From positions 4,442,001 through 4,506,000 of the forward strand of contig JAMJFZ010003746.1 in NCBI GenBank assembly GCA_026225945.1: DNA of 64,000 nt. The letters run 5' to 3'. Numbering within the stretch: position 1 is the first letter of the stretch; each line of letters opens with the position of its first letter. Shown one piece after another: positions 47,476 to 60,857 of this stretch. The position numbers were made by a program, and so were the translations under genes. Source of the DNA: Cricetomys ansorgei. Taxonomy: Eukaryota > Chordata > Mammalia > Rodentia > Nesomyidae. The notes beneath the pieces were generated by a model. The model saw only the letters and a program-made list of their open reading frames with translations. It was not told the DNA's origin and did no database searches.

Positions 47476-49604
47476 AATCCTGGAATTAATCAGAACCAAC
47501 CTCTGGTCTCCACTAAATAAAGGTTTATTTTAGGTCATGGCAGCAAGCAAACTACTGTGGAGGTCATAGAAAGAGTCCATTCTTTTTCTTACAAGTCCAG
47601 ACCTATCTTAGACATGGTAGCGGGTCTAAAGACAGCTTGTAAGAGCAGAAAAATCCAGACGCCTTTATGACAGGCAGAAGAATGGGTAGCAAGGAACAAT
47701 CCACTGACTGAAGACAGATCTCAGAGAGTGGGCATTGCCCTGCCCCTTCCGGTCCCAACCCCCATACCCTACCTGTGCTCACAACCACCTCAACACCACT
47801 GGAGCCACAGTGAAACATTCCACACGTTTTGAACACACCTGGCCTTACTGCCCGTGCCAAGGAGGAAATGGTTTTTCATTATTCCTAGTTGGCAGACACT
47901 GACTACCTCTTGCCAGAATTGAGTGCGTTCAGAACCTTGTAGTTCCTGCTGAATCCAGCATATTCAAGATTCCACACCACATATTTCTAAAGCCCTTTCC
48001 GGTTGTGGCGCTGCCCTGTGCTCACACTTCTCCCTTGAAGATCATCTTGGATACTGCTTTCCAGAGAACAGCTCTGGCCACCGAGCTGACGTCCCCTTGG
48101 CTGGGTACTGCCTGCTCTGAAGTAAATACTCCCTTTCCCAGAGCTGCCGACCACCACAAGGCATTCCCAAATCAAATTTCATCATGGCTGAATACCGTCA
48201 TTAACAACCATCCCAGTTTCACTTTTGAGTGTAAAATGCTATTCTAATGAGCAGTCTCAGCACTGTTCCCTTAGGGAACAAAGTGTCTGCTCTGGAGTGG
48301 CAGGCGAGTAGTACGTGCCCTGGCTGAGGGATCGTGACCTGTAGGGCACCAATGACACCGGAGAAACAGAGGTAGGTTGGTTCTCAGAACAATGAGACAG
48401 GCACCCAGGGTAAGACTACACGAGGCAGAGTCCCTTGGGCTGCCTTCTCTTTCCGCCTGTGAGCCAGGTGAGCAGAGCAGGAAGACAGCCCAGGGCAGCG
48501 GGCACTGCCGGCCCGTCTCGTAAACCTACGCTCACCAGAGCACTTGCATCGTGACTCACAACGGCCAGGAAGAACAGAAGGGCCCATCCTGTTAGGCGCC
48601 ACGTCCCCCGTCCTGAAGGTCAAGGCTGCATCATGGTCTTCCTGGCTTCTCCTCACCCACTGTGCCACCCATCCTAGCATTCTGGGAAAATCAACACTCA
48701 CAATCACGGGAACCTACAGACCAGGAAACCTGTGGATAGAAAGGCCAAGGTGTGGCAGAAAGCAGAGGGGGAAGTGAGGAGCCTTAGGGGAAGGAAACAG
48801 TGAAGCTGGTGTTCAGGTTTCCAGAGCATCTGTGTGGCTCTGCCGGCAGCAGACACGTCATGGCCGATAACAACACCCTCATGTTTTGTCTCGTGCTGCT
48901 GACTGCTGACTCGGCAGTTTGCACACTCCTGGGCTGTGGAGGAGCATGCAGGGGAGACAGCAGCCTGGAAGAGCACAGGGAATGGCACTGTGCTTTTCAT
49001 TCACAATAGGAAAGGTTGCCCTGACTCCCAGGTCTTAGAACAGATGGTATGGAGAGGTGGGGGAAGAGAATGATCTAGAAAAGTAGAAAAAGGAAAGAAA
49101 ACCAGAAGTATGAGAATAAAACTAAGAACCATGCTCTAAGAATAGAGACCACCTCATATACATAGCCAGCAGGTATACAAATCTTGAACCCACAAGGCCA
49201 TGGAAGAGTGTTCCTCTGCCTGGCCCACTCGGTGGGCACTAGTGCGTCCTAACAGACCTTGGAAGTAGGTGGACAGGAATGCTTGCCTGGAACACTGCTA
49301 GGAGGAAACTCAGATGAAACGCATTCAGATCACTGAGAGTCTCTGTGTTTTGCCCCTGAAACAGCAGCCAAATTGCCAGGATTCTCAAATGGTCCCTCTG
49401 CAGTGGACTGACTGGGCTGCCAGGGTGCAGGCAGACACTGAAGCTCTAGCCTTGAGAGCAGACCCGAGACCTGACCTGAAGACCTCTGGGCTGGGGTCCT
49501 TGTCATCTGTAGCTGCTTCTAAGCCAAGCAGCTCACATCTCTTGGGAAGCCAGTTCAAATTCAGCAACATGGAGGTTCTTTCAAGAATAAGAAACAGACC
49601 TGTT

Positions 49605-49900
49605 TAATGATGCAGCAATCTCAACTCTAGGAATATATGTGAAAGAGTTGAAAGCAAGGTCTTGAAGATTTGTATACTCTGACTCTCAGCTGTATCACTC
49701 ACAACAGATAAAACATGGAAGTAAACCAAATATCCATCAACAGGTGACGAGATAAGGAAATTGTATGCACATACACACATTTATTATCATTATTATTATT
49801 ATTATTATATTATTATTATTATTATTATTAAATCTTGAAAAGGAAATTCTGGGATATACTACAACATGGATAAAACAAGTTAAACCAAACACAGACACAT
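49605..49900 (+). mobile_element. Ancient LINE-1 ORF2/3' fragment interrupted by (TTA)n
   Basis: GCAGCAATCTCAACTCTAGG, AAACCAAATATCCATCAACA and, after the TTA tract, ATACTACAACATGGATAAAA occur in the order seen at the 3' end of old mammalian L1 ORF2. Short and decayed. Confidence 0.75.
49778..49830 (+). repeat. (TTA)n microsatellite
   Basis: About seventeen ATT/TTA units inside the L1 fragment. Confidence 0.95.
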
Positions 49901-49904
49901 GCTT

Positions 49905-50015
49905 CCAGGTGTGGTGGGGCATGTCTGCAATCCCGTCACTTGGGAGATGGAAGCAGGAGGGTTAGGAGTTCACGGTGAGGCTCAGCTATATAAGGAGTTC
50001 AAGGCCAGCCTGGTA
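49905..50015 (+). repeat. B1-like SINE
   Basis: CCAGGTGTGGTGGGGCATGT, CACTTGGGAGATGGAAGCAG and GAGTTCAAGGCCAGCCTGG; right end truncated. Confidence 0.8.
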
Positions 50016-50901
50016 CCAGCTAGATGAATGCTTGGTGATCAGTGCATACACAGGTTCAAGTACACTTGGCAAGGGTATGCAATCCAGGATTCTTCCTATT
50101 GGCATCTGCCTTTCATAAATGGTAGCAACAGAAGTCTGGCTTCCTAGGAATGCTTCCCCTTGGCTGTTGAAAGTCTGAGCAGTTAAAAAAGTTCTAACCT
50201 GCCTACATTTTTCAGCAGGCTCTAGCACATACCCCCCTATTCACTGTAGGCTCAGGCAAGCAGGACAGATGGATTTCAGCCCCACTTCTACCAAGTGCAC
50301 CGAGATGAATTACAATAGGACTCAAGGGTCAGCATCTTCTGGTCCTCCTAATCTGAATGTTGCTCCCATACAGGCAAAGAGAGATGTGGGAGGGTCTAAC
50401 TGGGGAGAAAGTGTCACTGAGCACGGATGTGGGAGGTGGCAGACAGGACACCACACAGGCAATAGAGAATTCCAAGAGCTTCCTTCTCCACGTGGCCAGC
50501 TCCTATCCATTCTGTACTGTGTGTGCATCTTGTTCCAGGCACACAGTAGGTACTTCACTAAGTCCTGTGGGATGATGGGCTATCAAGTAAATACACAGAG
50601 GCTGGCAGCTGATGGGGAGACTTCAAGTACCACAGCTGCCAGACTCCAGAGGTCCAGAGGTACAAACATCTCCTAAAGGCCACCATGGAGCTCCCAGAAA
50701 ATAAAGCTGTGACTCTGAGAGGGACTGCCTTATAATTCTGCAGCAAGGGTTTAGAATAAATTCTGGTACCCAAGTGGAATTATCCTGGAACAAAATCTAG
50801 GGGTTCTCAGTGGTCTAGTCTGCCTGGTAAGACCAGGATGGAATCTTAAAACATACCACAGTCAAGGCTGGGAAGCATCTTAAAGATATTTTAGTCTAGT
50901 A

Positions 50902-51124
50902 CAGTAGTTTTCAACCTTCCTAATGCTGTGACCGTTTAATACAGTTCCTCATGTTGTGGTGATTCCTAACATAAAATTATTTTCATTGCTACTCCCTACC
51001 TGCAATTTTGCTACTGTTATGAAGCATAACGTAAATATCTGATATGCAGATAGTTTTAGGTGATCCCTGAGAAAGGGTCACTAGACTCCAAAAGGGGTCG
51101 AGACCCACAGGTTGAGAACCACTG
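50902..51124 (+). mobile_element. URR1-type hAT fossil, copy 4, with 8-bp target duplication
   Basis: The left terminus CAGTAGTTTTCAACCTTCC and the right terminus GGTTGAGAACCACTG are inverted repeats. Flanks GTCTAGTA (50894-50901) and GTCTAGCA (51125-51132) match at 7 of 8 positions, the 8-bp duplication typical of hAT elements. This is the cleanest of the four copies. Confidence 0.9.
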
Positions 51125-52212
51125 GTCTAGCAGCTGCCCCATGCTTCATTCTAACAATCCCAGACAGCACACAACAGCCCCAAGTGAAAAGCAACTCCAC
51201 CTCATGAAGTAGTCTGCCATCACTTTGTTAACTTCACACGATTTGTTTTTATGTAGAAAGTGGTAGTATTTTCACCCCTCAATCTGAAATTTACCACCGA
51301 CGGTACCCAGTCCAGAGTCAGTTCCTGTCACACGGCAGCTATCTGCACATTCCTTGGTCGTTTCAGTCATTGTTCCCGACATAGTCTTCAGCCTCTCTAC
51401 CTCCTTAAGGCAGAGAGACTTTCCCTAAGAGCTATCATTAACCAACAGCTGCACCTGTCTCCTCTGCCTTCTCTGAAGCCACACTCCACCTGAGCACTTG
51501 AGCATCTCACACTGCCCCCTGCATCGATTACTCCACCCCAGTGGGACCACTCCTGTCCATGTATGCCTCCTATCTTAAACACTCAGCCCTGCCCCCATCC
51601 CTCACAGCCAGCTCACTTTAGTCCCATGACAGCAAAACTCCCGTCAAGGTATCTGTGCTTACAGCCATAGCTTTCTTCTCCCATTCTGCTTTTGAACCTA
51701 TACTCCAGCTACGGCGCAGGAAGCACAGGGGTCTCCTGAGGATCTTCCACACTATCAAATCCAAATCTCAGTCCTAGTTTTTCTCAACCCATCATGGTGA
51801 TCAGTATTTGCTATTCATGAAACTGCAACTGAGAAGTCAATATTTAACAACTCACTTTAGAACAGCAACCTATTATGTATGTGAAAAACGATTACTTTCT
51901 AAAACAGAAAAGTAACTCTGACATTTTTTTGCCAAGCTCCCGATGTGGGCCTAAAAGGACAGCTGGATTCTCATCTGCTGTTGTGTTTCATCTGTTGCGA
52001 CATCATACATCCATCAGCGGCCTCTACTGTGTGCTCCCCAGCAACCAGAGTGGACAAAGCAAGCAACCCCATCTCCGTATTACCTCGCAGGTCCTCAGGA
52101 AGGACTGCTGAGCCCCAGTCCTCCCTGCCATCTCGCAGGCCTTCCTGCTGCTCCTCACACAGCAGCCCCTGAGTCTTACTGCTCATTTGTCTGAAGATAA
52201 TCTTCTCAGATC

Positions 52213-52282
52213 CATTCACTTTTTCAAATATATATGTATATGTATATATGTGTATATATTCCTATACATGAAAAAGTGAATG
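52213..52282. repeat. 14-bp perfect inverted repeat around an AT-rich loop
   Basis: CATTCACTTTTTCA (52213-52226) and TGAAAAAGTGAATG (52269-52282) are exact reverse complements separated by 42 AT-rich bases. Confidence 0.9.
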
Positions 52283-52305
52283 CACACATACATATATACA
52301 TGCAT

Positions 52306-52310
<5 letters not shown>

Positions 52311-52343
<33 letters not shown>
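52311..52343 (+). repeat. (CA)n microsatellite
   Basis: About sixteen CA units. Confidence 0.95.
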
Positions 52344-52346
<3 letters not shown>

Positions 52347-54733
52347 GATTTTACTGGCCCAGTACTTCTCTAGGCTCTAGAAATAATACAGCAGTGAACA
52401 GAGAAATGAATCTCTGCCTCCCAGGGTATGAGCTGACACACTACTCAAACAGCCCACCCTCAGTGTAGATCTCCCCACCACACCAGTTAAAGCTTCTTAT
52501 CTCAGGCTGGTGATGTCCTCAGTACAAGAGCCAATGGCTATTTGTGTGTGAGGCCTGGGATCATTCCCGCCACCAAAGCCCATACTTTTTATGCCATTTT
52601 CCCGGTTTTCTCCAAAGTACATGCTCTGATTTGACATTCTATCAATGTTACTTGTTGTTTGTTGTTCTGTAGCTCCCAACCCCCATGCAGGCCATGTCAT
52701 CATGCCGAGAACAGCTGCTGGCCTAAGCAGCACTCAGTAACCAGAATTGAATAGACTAGCTTCTCCAGCCTGGTACCAAGGTGCCAGGGCCTATGCAGAA
52801 ATCTATGAGGTCATAAGGCAGGTTCTATGCTAAATCAAAGTGGGTGGCGTGCTTTCGGACCAGTGACACCAGGTTGGGAGAAATACACAGAGAACTGGAG
52901 ATGCCATCAGGGGAAAGGAAGATTTTGCCCAGTAGGCCCCTTACCTGGCTAAGACACTGTTCATGCCTGAAATCTAGGCGGGATAGCCTATGGGGTGGTA
53001 GCAGGAAGGAGAACCGAACAGGAGCCAGGAGTTAGGAGCAGCTCTGCCTCAACAGTCCAAAGGCCTCAGAACGACTGCCTCTATAGAAAAAAACTACCTC
53101 CAGAAAAGAAACGTGGCATCAGTGCTGTGAAACACCAGCCAGCTTCCCACGTGATAAGCCAAGGACCCACGATGTTTCTAACTCCAAACTGTGTGTTTAA
53201 AATCTGTATCAGAAAACCACTATGCTGACATCAGTCAGGGGTGTCTGAATGGCATCGCTTTCTCCATTAAGATGGGAGGAACAGCAGGGTTATCATGCAG
53301 CTCGAAATTTCAACTTCTGAGAAAGTGGAAAATGAGACAGGAAGCTAATACCTGCCACCATCAGCTTCCAAAGTGGAACGGCCACAAGACCAATGTACAG
53401 TGCTAGTGAAGAAGGGGCCACAGGTCCACTAGCTCCGATCACAGGTTGGGGTTTCAGGGCTACACACTGGTCCTTCCGCAGTCCCCAGCTTCTTCTGACC
53501 CGGCTCTAGGTCTCAAGTGGCCTGCTCCATTCCTACCCCCATTCTACTCTCCAATGGCCTCGCCTCCTACACACAAGTACTGTGGGTTTTTCCCTTTCTC
53601 TCTGGGGAACGGGGTTCAGGGCTCAGGGATCCCTGCCTCCAGCCCCCATACCTGCCTCAGAGAAGGCACAGCTCATCCCCTCTAGTCTCCAGGAAATGTG
53701 GTTTCATCTCTACCAACTTCCTCCCATGAAGAACACACAAGTAACATGCAACCATCATCACCGCCCATCTGCCACACATTCTAAACTTGTTCGCGTGCCA
53801 GCTTTCCTCTCGGCTATGAACATGCCAGGGTTCCCTTCACCCTTCGCTCCCTTGGGCCACGGGCCTCTCTCCCTTCCCACTTGTGGGCTTCCCGAGAGAT
53901 GGGGCTGCCAAATCTGCCCTTGTCGCCACTTCTTACCACCACGCCCCCTACACAATCCTTTCGCATTCATCGCTCCCTCGGCAATCTGGCTTCTGTCTCC
54001 ACCGCTCCATGGAAGCTGACAGTGGCTTTCTGAGAAAGGCTCAGTCATTATCTCCCCTGTGCCCTCTCTGTGGCTTTTCCTGGAAACGCTCGTCCCTGCT
54101 CTGTGAGCCCAGGAATGCCTCCTGCTTCTCTCTCTTCAGCTCTCATCATCCAGAGTCTCTGACAGCCTGAAATCATTCATCTGTTGCTCGTCGTAAACCA
54201 GATGACCTTGAGTTTCATCCTTCTGACTTTGCTCCTGAAAACCAAAGGCCTTAAAGCACATCTACGTAGACCCCCCTACAGGCGCCCGCACAGAGAAGTC
54301 CTGAAGCAAATACTTCTATTCTCTCAGTCATATGCAGCTTCCTCCTCACGGAGCCAACAGAGGCAGATTTGGGGGACAAGAGGTCAGGAAGTGGCTGGTG
54401 CTGAGTTCCTTCAGGCATCTCTGGATGCCCCCTAACTATGAAAAGGACAAGTGTTTTCAACTGACAGTCCGGGACAGCATCTACCCTTTTCAGACACGAG
54501 GGCTAAAGGGAGGCCCACCAGGTGTCCAATGGGCTTCTTAGAGATGCAGCGGACGAAGCAAGAAAAAGCCGGCACAGGCAAACTTCTGGGAAAGATGGGC
54601 TAGGGGAGGGCAAAGCTGGCAGGGGCGGGCAGCTAGCAAGAGGCAAAGCCTCTGCTCTTCAGCAAGGTCACGTGCATTGTCTACGACACCCACAGCCTGC
54701 AAACGGAATTTACCCCAGTTCCAGCTGCAACAT

Positions 54734-54735
54734 AC

Positions 54736-54771
<36 letters not shown>

Positions 54772-54790
54772 GTATATATGTACATACATA
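54734..54790 (+). repeat. (TA)n / (TATG)n tract
   Basis: TA dinucleotides passing into TATG/TACA units. Confidence 0.9.
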
Positions 54791-56071
54791 TTCTACATGA
54801 AGAAAATCTTGATTGTTCTTTCCCAAGCAGAAGTAGAACTTTCCAATGAGATGAAAAGTAGAGGATTTGGACACAATTTCAACATGAAGCAGAAATGTCC
54901 TCTGCACCACCTTGTCAGGGCCAATCCTCCCCCACTCCTCACTCCTGTGGGGCTCTAGTACTGCTGATCTCACTTCCACAGTGACACCCCTGGCTTGCTG
55001 TGGCCAGGTCTGGCAAATATACAGCCCACTCACTACCTTGCCCTTCCTTCTGGGGGCCCGAGTAGAGGATGACCCCCCACCCTCACCAGGAACCCCCCAT
55101 CTTCTCCAAGACCACAATGAAGAATAGCTCAAACTTTCATTTCTTTTCTCTTAAAATCCAGTTGCCGAAAGTCAACTGTCATGATCTCTTTGAGTTCTAA
55201 AATCCCAACAGTCTGGCCTCAAAGCCAGATACCTCCTAAGTTTCTATAGAAGATTCATTTCACTACCAACAAGATTAGCCAGCACAGAACCAGAAGAGTC
55301 AACAGGTTACATTCCGTGTCTGCCCTGTCCTAAAATGCCAACTCAGATGGCCAAAGGCCCTGTTTGGGGTGACCCACCACCTGGCTTTCTAAAACTCTAA
55401 CTTATTGTAGTAAGACTACTGCTGCCTCTGGTTCGCAGAGGGCAAACAGTGAAGCTTCCCCTGTGGACTAAAACCTAAAGTCTAAGAGTGCACATGTGTT
55501 CTCCGAGGATGTCGGGAAGTATCATTTACTACTGTGACCCCACCGCCCTGCGGCTGTGGTGGCCTGCGCAAGTCTTATTCCCAAGAAGTCATCCTCACCA
55601 CTTGCCCTCCCGAGAGCCCTAGGACAGCACCAATGCCTGTACCCAGGACCACAGCTGGAAAACTGTTCTAAGGATGGGCAAGCTGACTGGAGGGTGCTTA
55701 CCCTATTCGGATACAGAGTTAACAGACACCTGCAGAAATACTACTCCCTTGGGGGAAAGAGGGTGCATTCTGTTCAAGTCAATATTTGACCCATATATGA
55801 AAACTACTGGCAAAGTATTACTGCCAGAGGTCTTAAATAAGTGACCTTGTGTTTCCGAAGACATCTAATGAAGCCCCAGAGGACCCAGCAGTGTGGGACC
55901 AGAGGCCAGGAGTCCTCAATCTAGTGACAAGAGTGTGCAGACAACAATGAAGCTTTGCCACGGAGGGAGCCATGGCTCCTCAGACAGCATCAGCGGCGAG
56001 CAAACACTGCCGCACAGTTGCTATTCCCTCCCCTGCAAGCCACGGAAGCCTTTGGGGTGATGGAAGGAAAA

Positions 56072-56079
56072 TGACGTCA
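56072..56079. promoter_or_regulatory. Perfect CRE palindrome (TGACGTCA), isolated
   Basis: A third full CRE octamer in the 5' intronic region. It has no neighbouring CpG cluster, so it may be chance. Confidence 0.25.
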
Positions 56080-56557
56080 CTTCAATTTCAATCATCTGGA
56101 GAAGCAATGGAAGGGGGCCAAGACACTGGGAACACGCAAGACAACCAAAATCACTGCCTACGCACATGGTGAAACGCCCCCTCTGACCCTGAGAAAGGCC
56201 AGCCAGTGAGAATCCAGCTTAACCAAATATCCCGCACACCTGCTGCCTGGTATCCAGAGTAATAGCTTGAAACAGAGTCAACGGTGAACAGAGTCACAGG
56301 ACCCGAACAAACTGCAAATGACATAATCAGCCCCTGGGTCCTAAAGCACCTGAGTGCCTTGCTTTTTGGCCACGGTCAAGACGACCTGCAGGAGGAGCCA
56401 GCTCTTTGCCATGTGCATTCCAAGGACTGAGCTTGAGCCGTCAGGCTCGGTAGCCTTTACCACAAGTTATCTCACTAACCTGACGCAACCGTCTGAAAAG
56501 TTAGCTACTGGTTAAGAAGGCAGAAATAGTGTTTCTCAGATAAAAAGAAAGAATTCC

Positions 56558-56672
56558 TTAGTACGGGTCGGTTGTCATATACCTGTAATCCCAGCCCTGG
56601 GGAGGCCGAGGCAGAATTACCATGAAGTCAAGGACAGCCTGGGTTACGTAGTGAAGCAACTGTCTCAGAAGG
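56558..56672 (+). repeat. B1-like SINE
   Basis: TACCTGTAATCCCAGCCCTG, GAGGCCGAGGCAGAATTACC and AGCCTGGGTTACGTAGTGA. Confidence 0.8.
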
Positions 56673-57255
56673 AAGAAGAAACAGAATCCTGTACCCTGTC
56701 TGCTTCGGCCTTCCAGCACCCCTTCTCCACAATCTGGGCGTTGTACAAACCTCTCTACCACAAGAGACTTTCAGTATTAGAGCCAAGGGCCCAAAAACTC
56801 AGCACGCCTGAAATGGGCGCCGTCCCTTCGTCCCGACAGCTGCACACTTTCGCAGGCACCACCAAGGGCAATCGGCTGTGAATCCCCAACCCTGTAATTT
56901 GCTAACTAAATGATCAAAGAAACGCAATGAGATTTATGGGAAAAAAATGCTTTGAACTCTAGCATGAGGCACAGACATCTTAACTCAAGTGCCCACTGGC
57001 TGCAGGGCCTTACAGATGTCTTGTACCCCGAGACCGACTTTGGCCCAAGCCCTCAATTTGACTTCATGGACAAGTGTAAGCGAAAGCAACAAGGAAGGGA
57101 TGGTGACATCAAAAACTCTGAGCTGGCTGACAGACCCAATGTACGGCCGAGGGCTTAGACTAAGGACCCGCGCCACGGTGCCTTACCCACCTGCTCTCCC
57201 CACTCCAGGGGCCTGGCCATGAAACGTGACTCCATCGAGTTCAACCAAGTGTCAC

Positions 57256-57478
57256 GGTGGGGACTGGAGAGGTGGTTAAGAACACTGGCTGCTCTTCCAG
57301 AGGACCAGGGAGGATTCCCAGCACCCACATGGTGGCTCACAACCACCTGTAACTCCATTTACAAGGGATCTGTCACCTTCTTCTAGTCTCCATGGACACC
57401 ACCAGGCACAGATGTGGCGCACAGAAATGCATACAGGTAAAACACCCATACACATTTAATAAATAAATAAATTTTAAG
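57256..57478 (+). repeat. B2-type SINE
   Basis: GGGGACTGGAGAGGTGGTTA, CACTGGCTGCTCTTCCAGAG, CCCAGCACCCACATGGTGGC and an AATAAATAAATAAATT tail. Nearly full length. Confidence 0.93.
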
Positions 57479-57915
57479 AGGGGGAGGAAGACCAGGAGGA
57501 GGAAGGGAGGAGGAAAAAGCAGCAGCTGCCACCATCACTGTAGTCACAGCCACGGCCACAGCTACCACAGTGGCAGAGGACAGAGGATTCCACAGGTGAA
57601 CATCCCAACTGGGCTCTCCTGATCACACTTCGGAATGGTAGTGTCTCCCAGAGCCTCGCTTGTTCTTAATCCCAGCAATGCTCCCCAGGCCGTGCCAGGA
57701 CCCAGGAGCTGCCTCTGCCTGTGCTGAGCACTGTGAGGAGACAGACACATTCCTACTCACATTAACTATGGTTGTCTTTCAGTATCCACACAAGACTGGT
57801 AACAAGGGTACCTCCCCTATGCCCAAAACCATAACACCTGAGTCCATTATGCCCCATGGCACAGTATTTGCAGATAATCTATGCACAGCCTTGCAAATGT
57901 TTATTTATTCATTTG

Positions 57916-57936
57916 ATTCATCCATCCATCCATCCA
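57916..57936 (+). repeat. (TCCA)n
   Basis: Five TCCA/CATC units. Confidence 0.9.
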
Positions 57937-57944
57937 TCTGCTTG

Positions 57945-58135
57945 ATTGGAGACAGGATCTAATGCAGCCTATGCCGGCTACAAACTGGCTATGTAGATGA
58001 GATAACCCTAACTTGTCATCCTTCCCCTCCACCTCCTAATGCACCACCACAGTCATTTATATGATGGTGGGGTTTGAACCCAGGAGCACCTGCATGCTAG
58101 GCAAGCATTCTATCAACTGAACTACACCTTCAACT
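57945..58135 (-). repeat. B4-type SINE
   Basis: GAGACAGGATCTAATGCAGC to CACCACAGTCATTTATATG is B1-like antisense. TGGGGTTTGAACCCAGGAGC and GCTAGGCAAGCATTCTATCA is antisense ID-like. Together they make the B4 chimera. Confidence 0.8.
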
Positions 58136-58339
58136 ACCCCCCCCATATATTTTCAATCATCTCTAGACAACTTGGTAGCACAATACAATGTTTGTATTAT
58201 GCAAATAGTTACTATAGTGTATTGTTTGGGGAATAATGACTAAGTCTACAGATATTCAGTACTGAGGCAGACCTCACCGGCACAGAGGGCCACTGCACTG
58301 TGACACAGGGCAACACAAATGAAGTTCGGATTCATGTCC

Positions 58340-58440
58340 CACGAGAGAAGCCAGACACAAAAGGAACACGCTGCATGATTCCATTGATTTAACAACTAAG
58401 AACAAACAAAACTTCAAAACTACACATAGAAGTCTTGCTT
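58340..58440 (+). mobile_element. Ancient LINE-1 fragment
   Basis: GAGAAGCCAGACACAAAAGG and TGCATGATTCCATTGATTTA recall the ORF2 end/3' region of old mammalian L1. Decayed. Confidence 0.65.
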
Positions 58441-58616
58441 GCCAGCCCAGGCCAATGCTTCCCATAGACAAAGAACTCCTCTAACCTCCCAAGCTCTCCC
58501 TCTAGAGACCCAATTTCCCAACCTCTCCCATGGCTACAGGCGGACTGATCTCAGCAATAAGTTCTCCATCCCTAAGATTTCACGGGCTTGGCTCTCTGAC
58601 CTATCTTGTTCGTTAT

Positions 58617-58805
58617 GGGGAAGATGGCTCAGTGGTTAAAGCTTGAATTCTGTTCCAAGCACCCATAATGGTTGGCTCACTGCTACCTGTAACTCCAGGT
58701 CCAGGGGATCCTTATCCCCTTTTCTAGTCTCCATGGGCACCTGCACTCACACGTGTACACCTGCACAAAGACACACGCACATATATGTAATTTAAAATAT
58801 TTCTT
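58617..58805 (+). repeat. B2/B3-type SINE
   Basis: AAGATGGCTCAGTGGTTAAA, TGCTACCTGTAACTCCAGGT and TAGTCTCCATGGGCACCTGC. Confidence 0.9.
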
Positions 58806-60763
58806 AAAGTCAAGGATTTGCGTACTTTACACAACACATATTATAAACCACATAAAAGGCAGGCGCCCTGTAAGTGTCCCAAGCACAGTATGCAGAGAAC
58901 AGGCAGCAGTGTGCATGAGTGGAACCCACACTAGGGAACAACTGACCCAGCACTACTTGCCATATGATCTGGCAGACGGCTGGAGCCCAGTGAGGTGCGG
59001 CTTCTGACCAGAGCCAGGGTGTGTGCTTTAAAAACAGCAAGGATACATGCTTCCTGCCTACCAAGCTCTCCACTCCCTGTGCCATGTTTTAGGGTTCAAG
59101 GAGTGCTCCTTTCTTGAGTAGAGGGGCCGAGTCACCAAATCCGGTGTGACCTGACTACAAGTTAGGGTTAGGGTCTCTAAACAGGTGGAAAGAGACTGTG
59201 AGTGGTGACTTCAGCCAGGTGTGAGGCAAGGGCTCTGACTTCAGCGCCCTATGAAGAACTCCTCGGTCTCCTGCCAGGTGACCTCAACCATGCCTGAAGG
59301 AGCCAAACACTTCTTTCCATGCCCAAAAATGAAAGGCCTTTCCAGTCTGTGGAGTAACTTGGGAAAGAAATCTCCTATGTTTGTTTTACACTAAAGCATT
59401 TATGGTCCTCAGTAGCGAACAGGCCCGTCCACCACAGCCGGACGACTGTAGGAAGTTGTTCAACTCAAGATGCTGGGATATCCGAATCAAAAGGCGCCTA
59501 GGGCCAACAACACATCATATACGCTAGCCACCCGAGGCCCTCATGCAGGCCAAATGTCTGCACTGACAGTTTTCTTCCCCGAGATGTCCCTACTGTTACA
59601 GTAACATCGCCACCTGCTCTGTGTGGCTCTCAGGTCAGATATGCCTGACTCTTCAAAATGGCCCTTGAATTTCATAACTTCAGGCAGTGGAGTGCTAAAG
59701 CCTGGTTTTCCAATGCACCAATCAGCTTTCACTATAATGCCTGCTCTGCCTGGGCCAACTGGACACAAGTTCAGAAGCATGATTTCTAATGCACGGAGAG
59801 AACTTGTGCAGTGTAATGAAGCTGATCTTCCAAGCTGCCCTCCACGGGAGCAGGGAGAGACTAGCTCCATGCACATTCAATGGCAGAAGATACAGAAGGA
59901 GGGTAAAAGAATAAAAAGAAGCCCATCACAAAGAAAGACACAGAGATGGCATAAACCTAAGGCTGTATAAACACAGAAGCAATGGCAGCCAGAGAGGGGA
60001 TCAGAACAGGAACCTAGACTGAAGGCTGGTGGGAAACAGGCAGCACAGCAACCAGCCAAAGAACATTTTATGGATCTGTGCATAAACTCCCTGCAGGAGA
60101 AGCTGTGAATTCAACATCACAGGACAGACTAGTGCCAAATGTCCACTGAGAACTATTTAATCAAAGTAGGCGAGCTGTATAATGTAAGCCGAAAGCCCTG
60201 TCCACTCCCGAGCCAGCTGACCCCTCGACAGAATGACAGCCCACTGTCCCCCATTCCTCACCGGAGTCTGAGCATCAGGGTAAGCCCAAGGGCCACAAGG
60301 TAAGTGGGCAAAACCAAGAGCCCCGTCACCCACTACATCACAGCACGGCGGGTGCTTGCTTGGTCAACACAAGGAGAAGCCCTATCATACACTATTCTTG
60401 TTTTCATTTTCTGTGCTTTCGGGAACTAAGGTTCACAGTTTTCTCTGGCCTGCATTTGCCTTGAGACTCTGAAGATTACATCCCAGAGAGACTCCGAGAT
60501 TAGACAGGGGACAAAGGCATCAACATCAGCTATAGTGAAAACCTGCTGTAGGGATTGTGAACCCTGCCTGTCCATCAGCTGGTAACAGCCAGCAAGACAC
60601 CAAGCCAAGGTCTTCAGTACTTTCTCCTTCTGTTTTTCTAAAGAAAGAGGCCTGAGGCTTAGAGGGGGGCTAGCTGGTTAGAAAGGCCCATAGTAGATCC
60701 CTCAGCTGGGTTCTCCCCAAGAGGTGAAGATCTGTAGCAAAGTCAGGAGTTAAAACACAGACA

Positions 60764-60857
60764 GGTGCCGGGGCAGTGGTGGTGTACAGGCCAGCCTGGT
60801 CTACAGAGTGAGTTTCAGGACAGCCAGAGTTACATCAGAGAAACCCAGTCTTGAAAG

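Noticed and set aside
53446..54170. Overlapping plus-strand open frames in a C/T-rich stretch
   Set aside because: Several frames are open at once because of base composition, with no shared domain and no splice structure.
57256..58805. tRNA-like sequences that could be tRNA genes
   Set aside because: A and B boxes belong to B2/B3, B4 and ID SINEs; no intact cloverleaf with a plausible anticodon arm was seen.
59158..59173. Telomere-like GTTAGGGTTAGGGT
   Set aside because: Only two hexamer units; too short to suggest an interstitial telomeric site.
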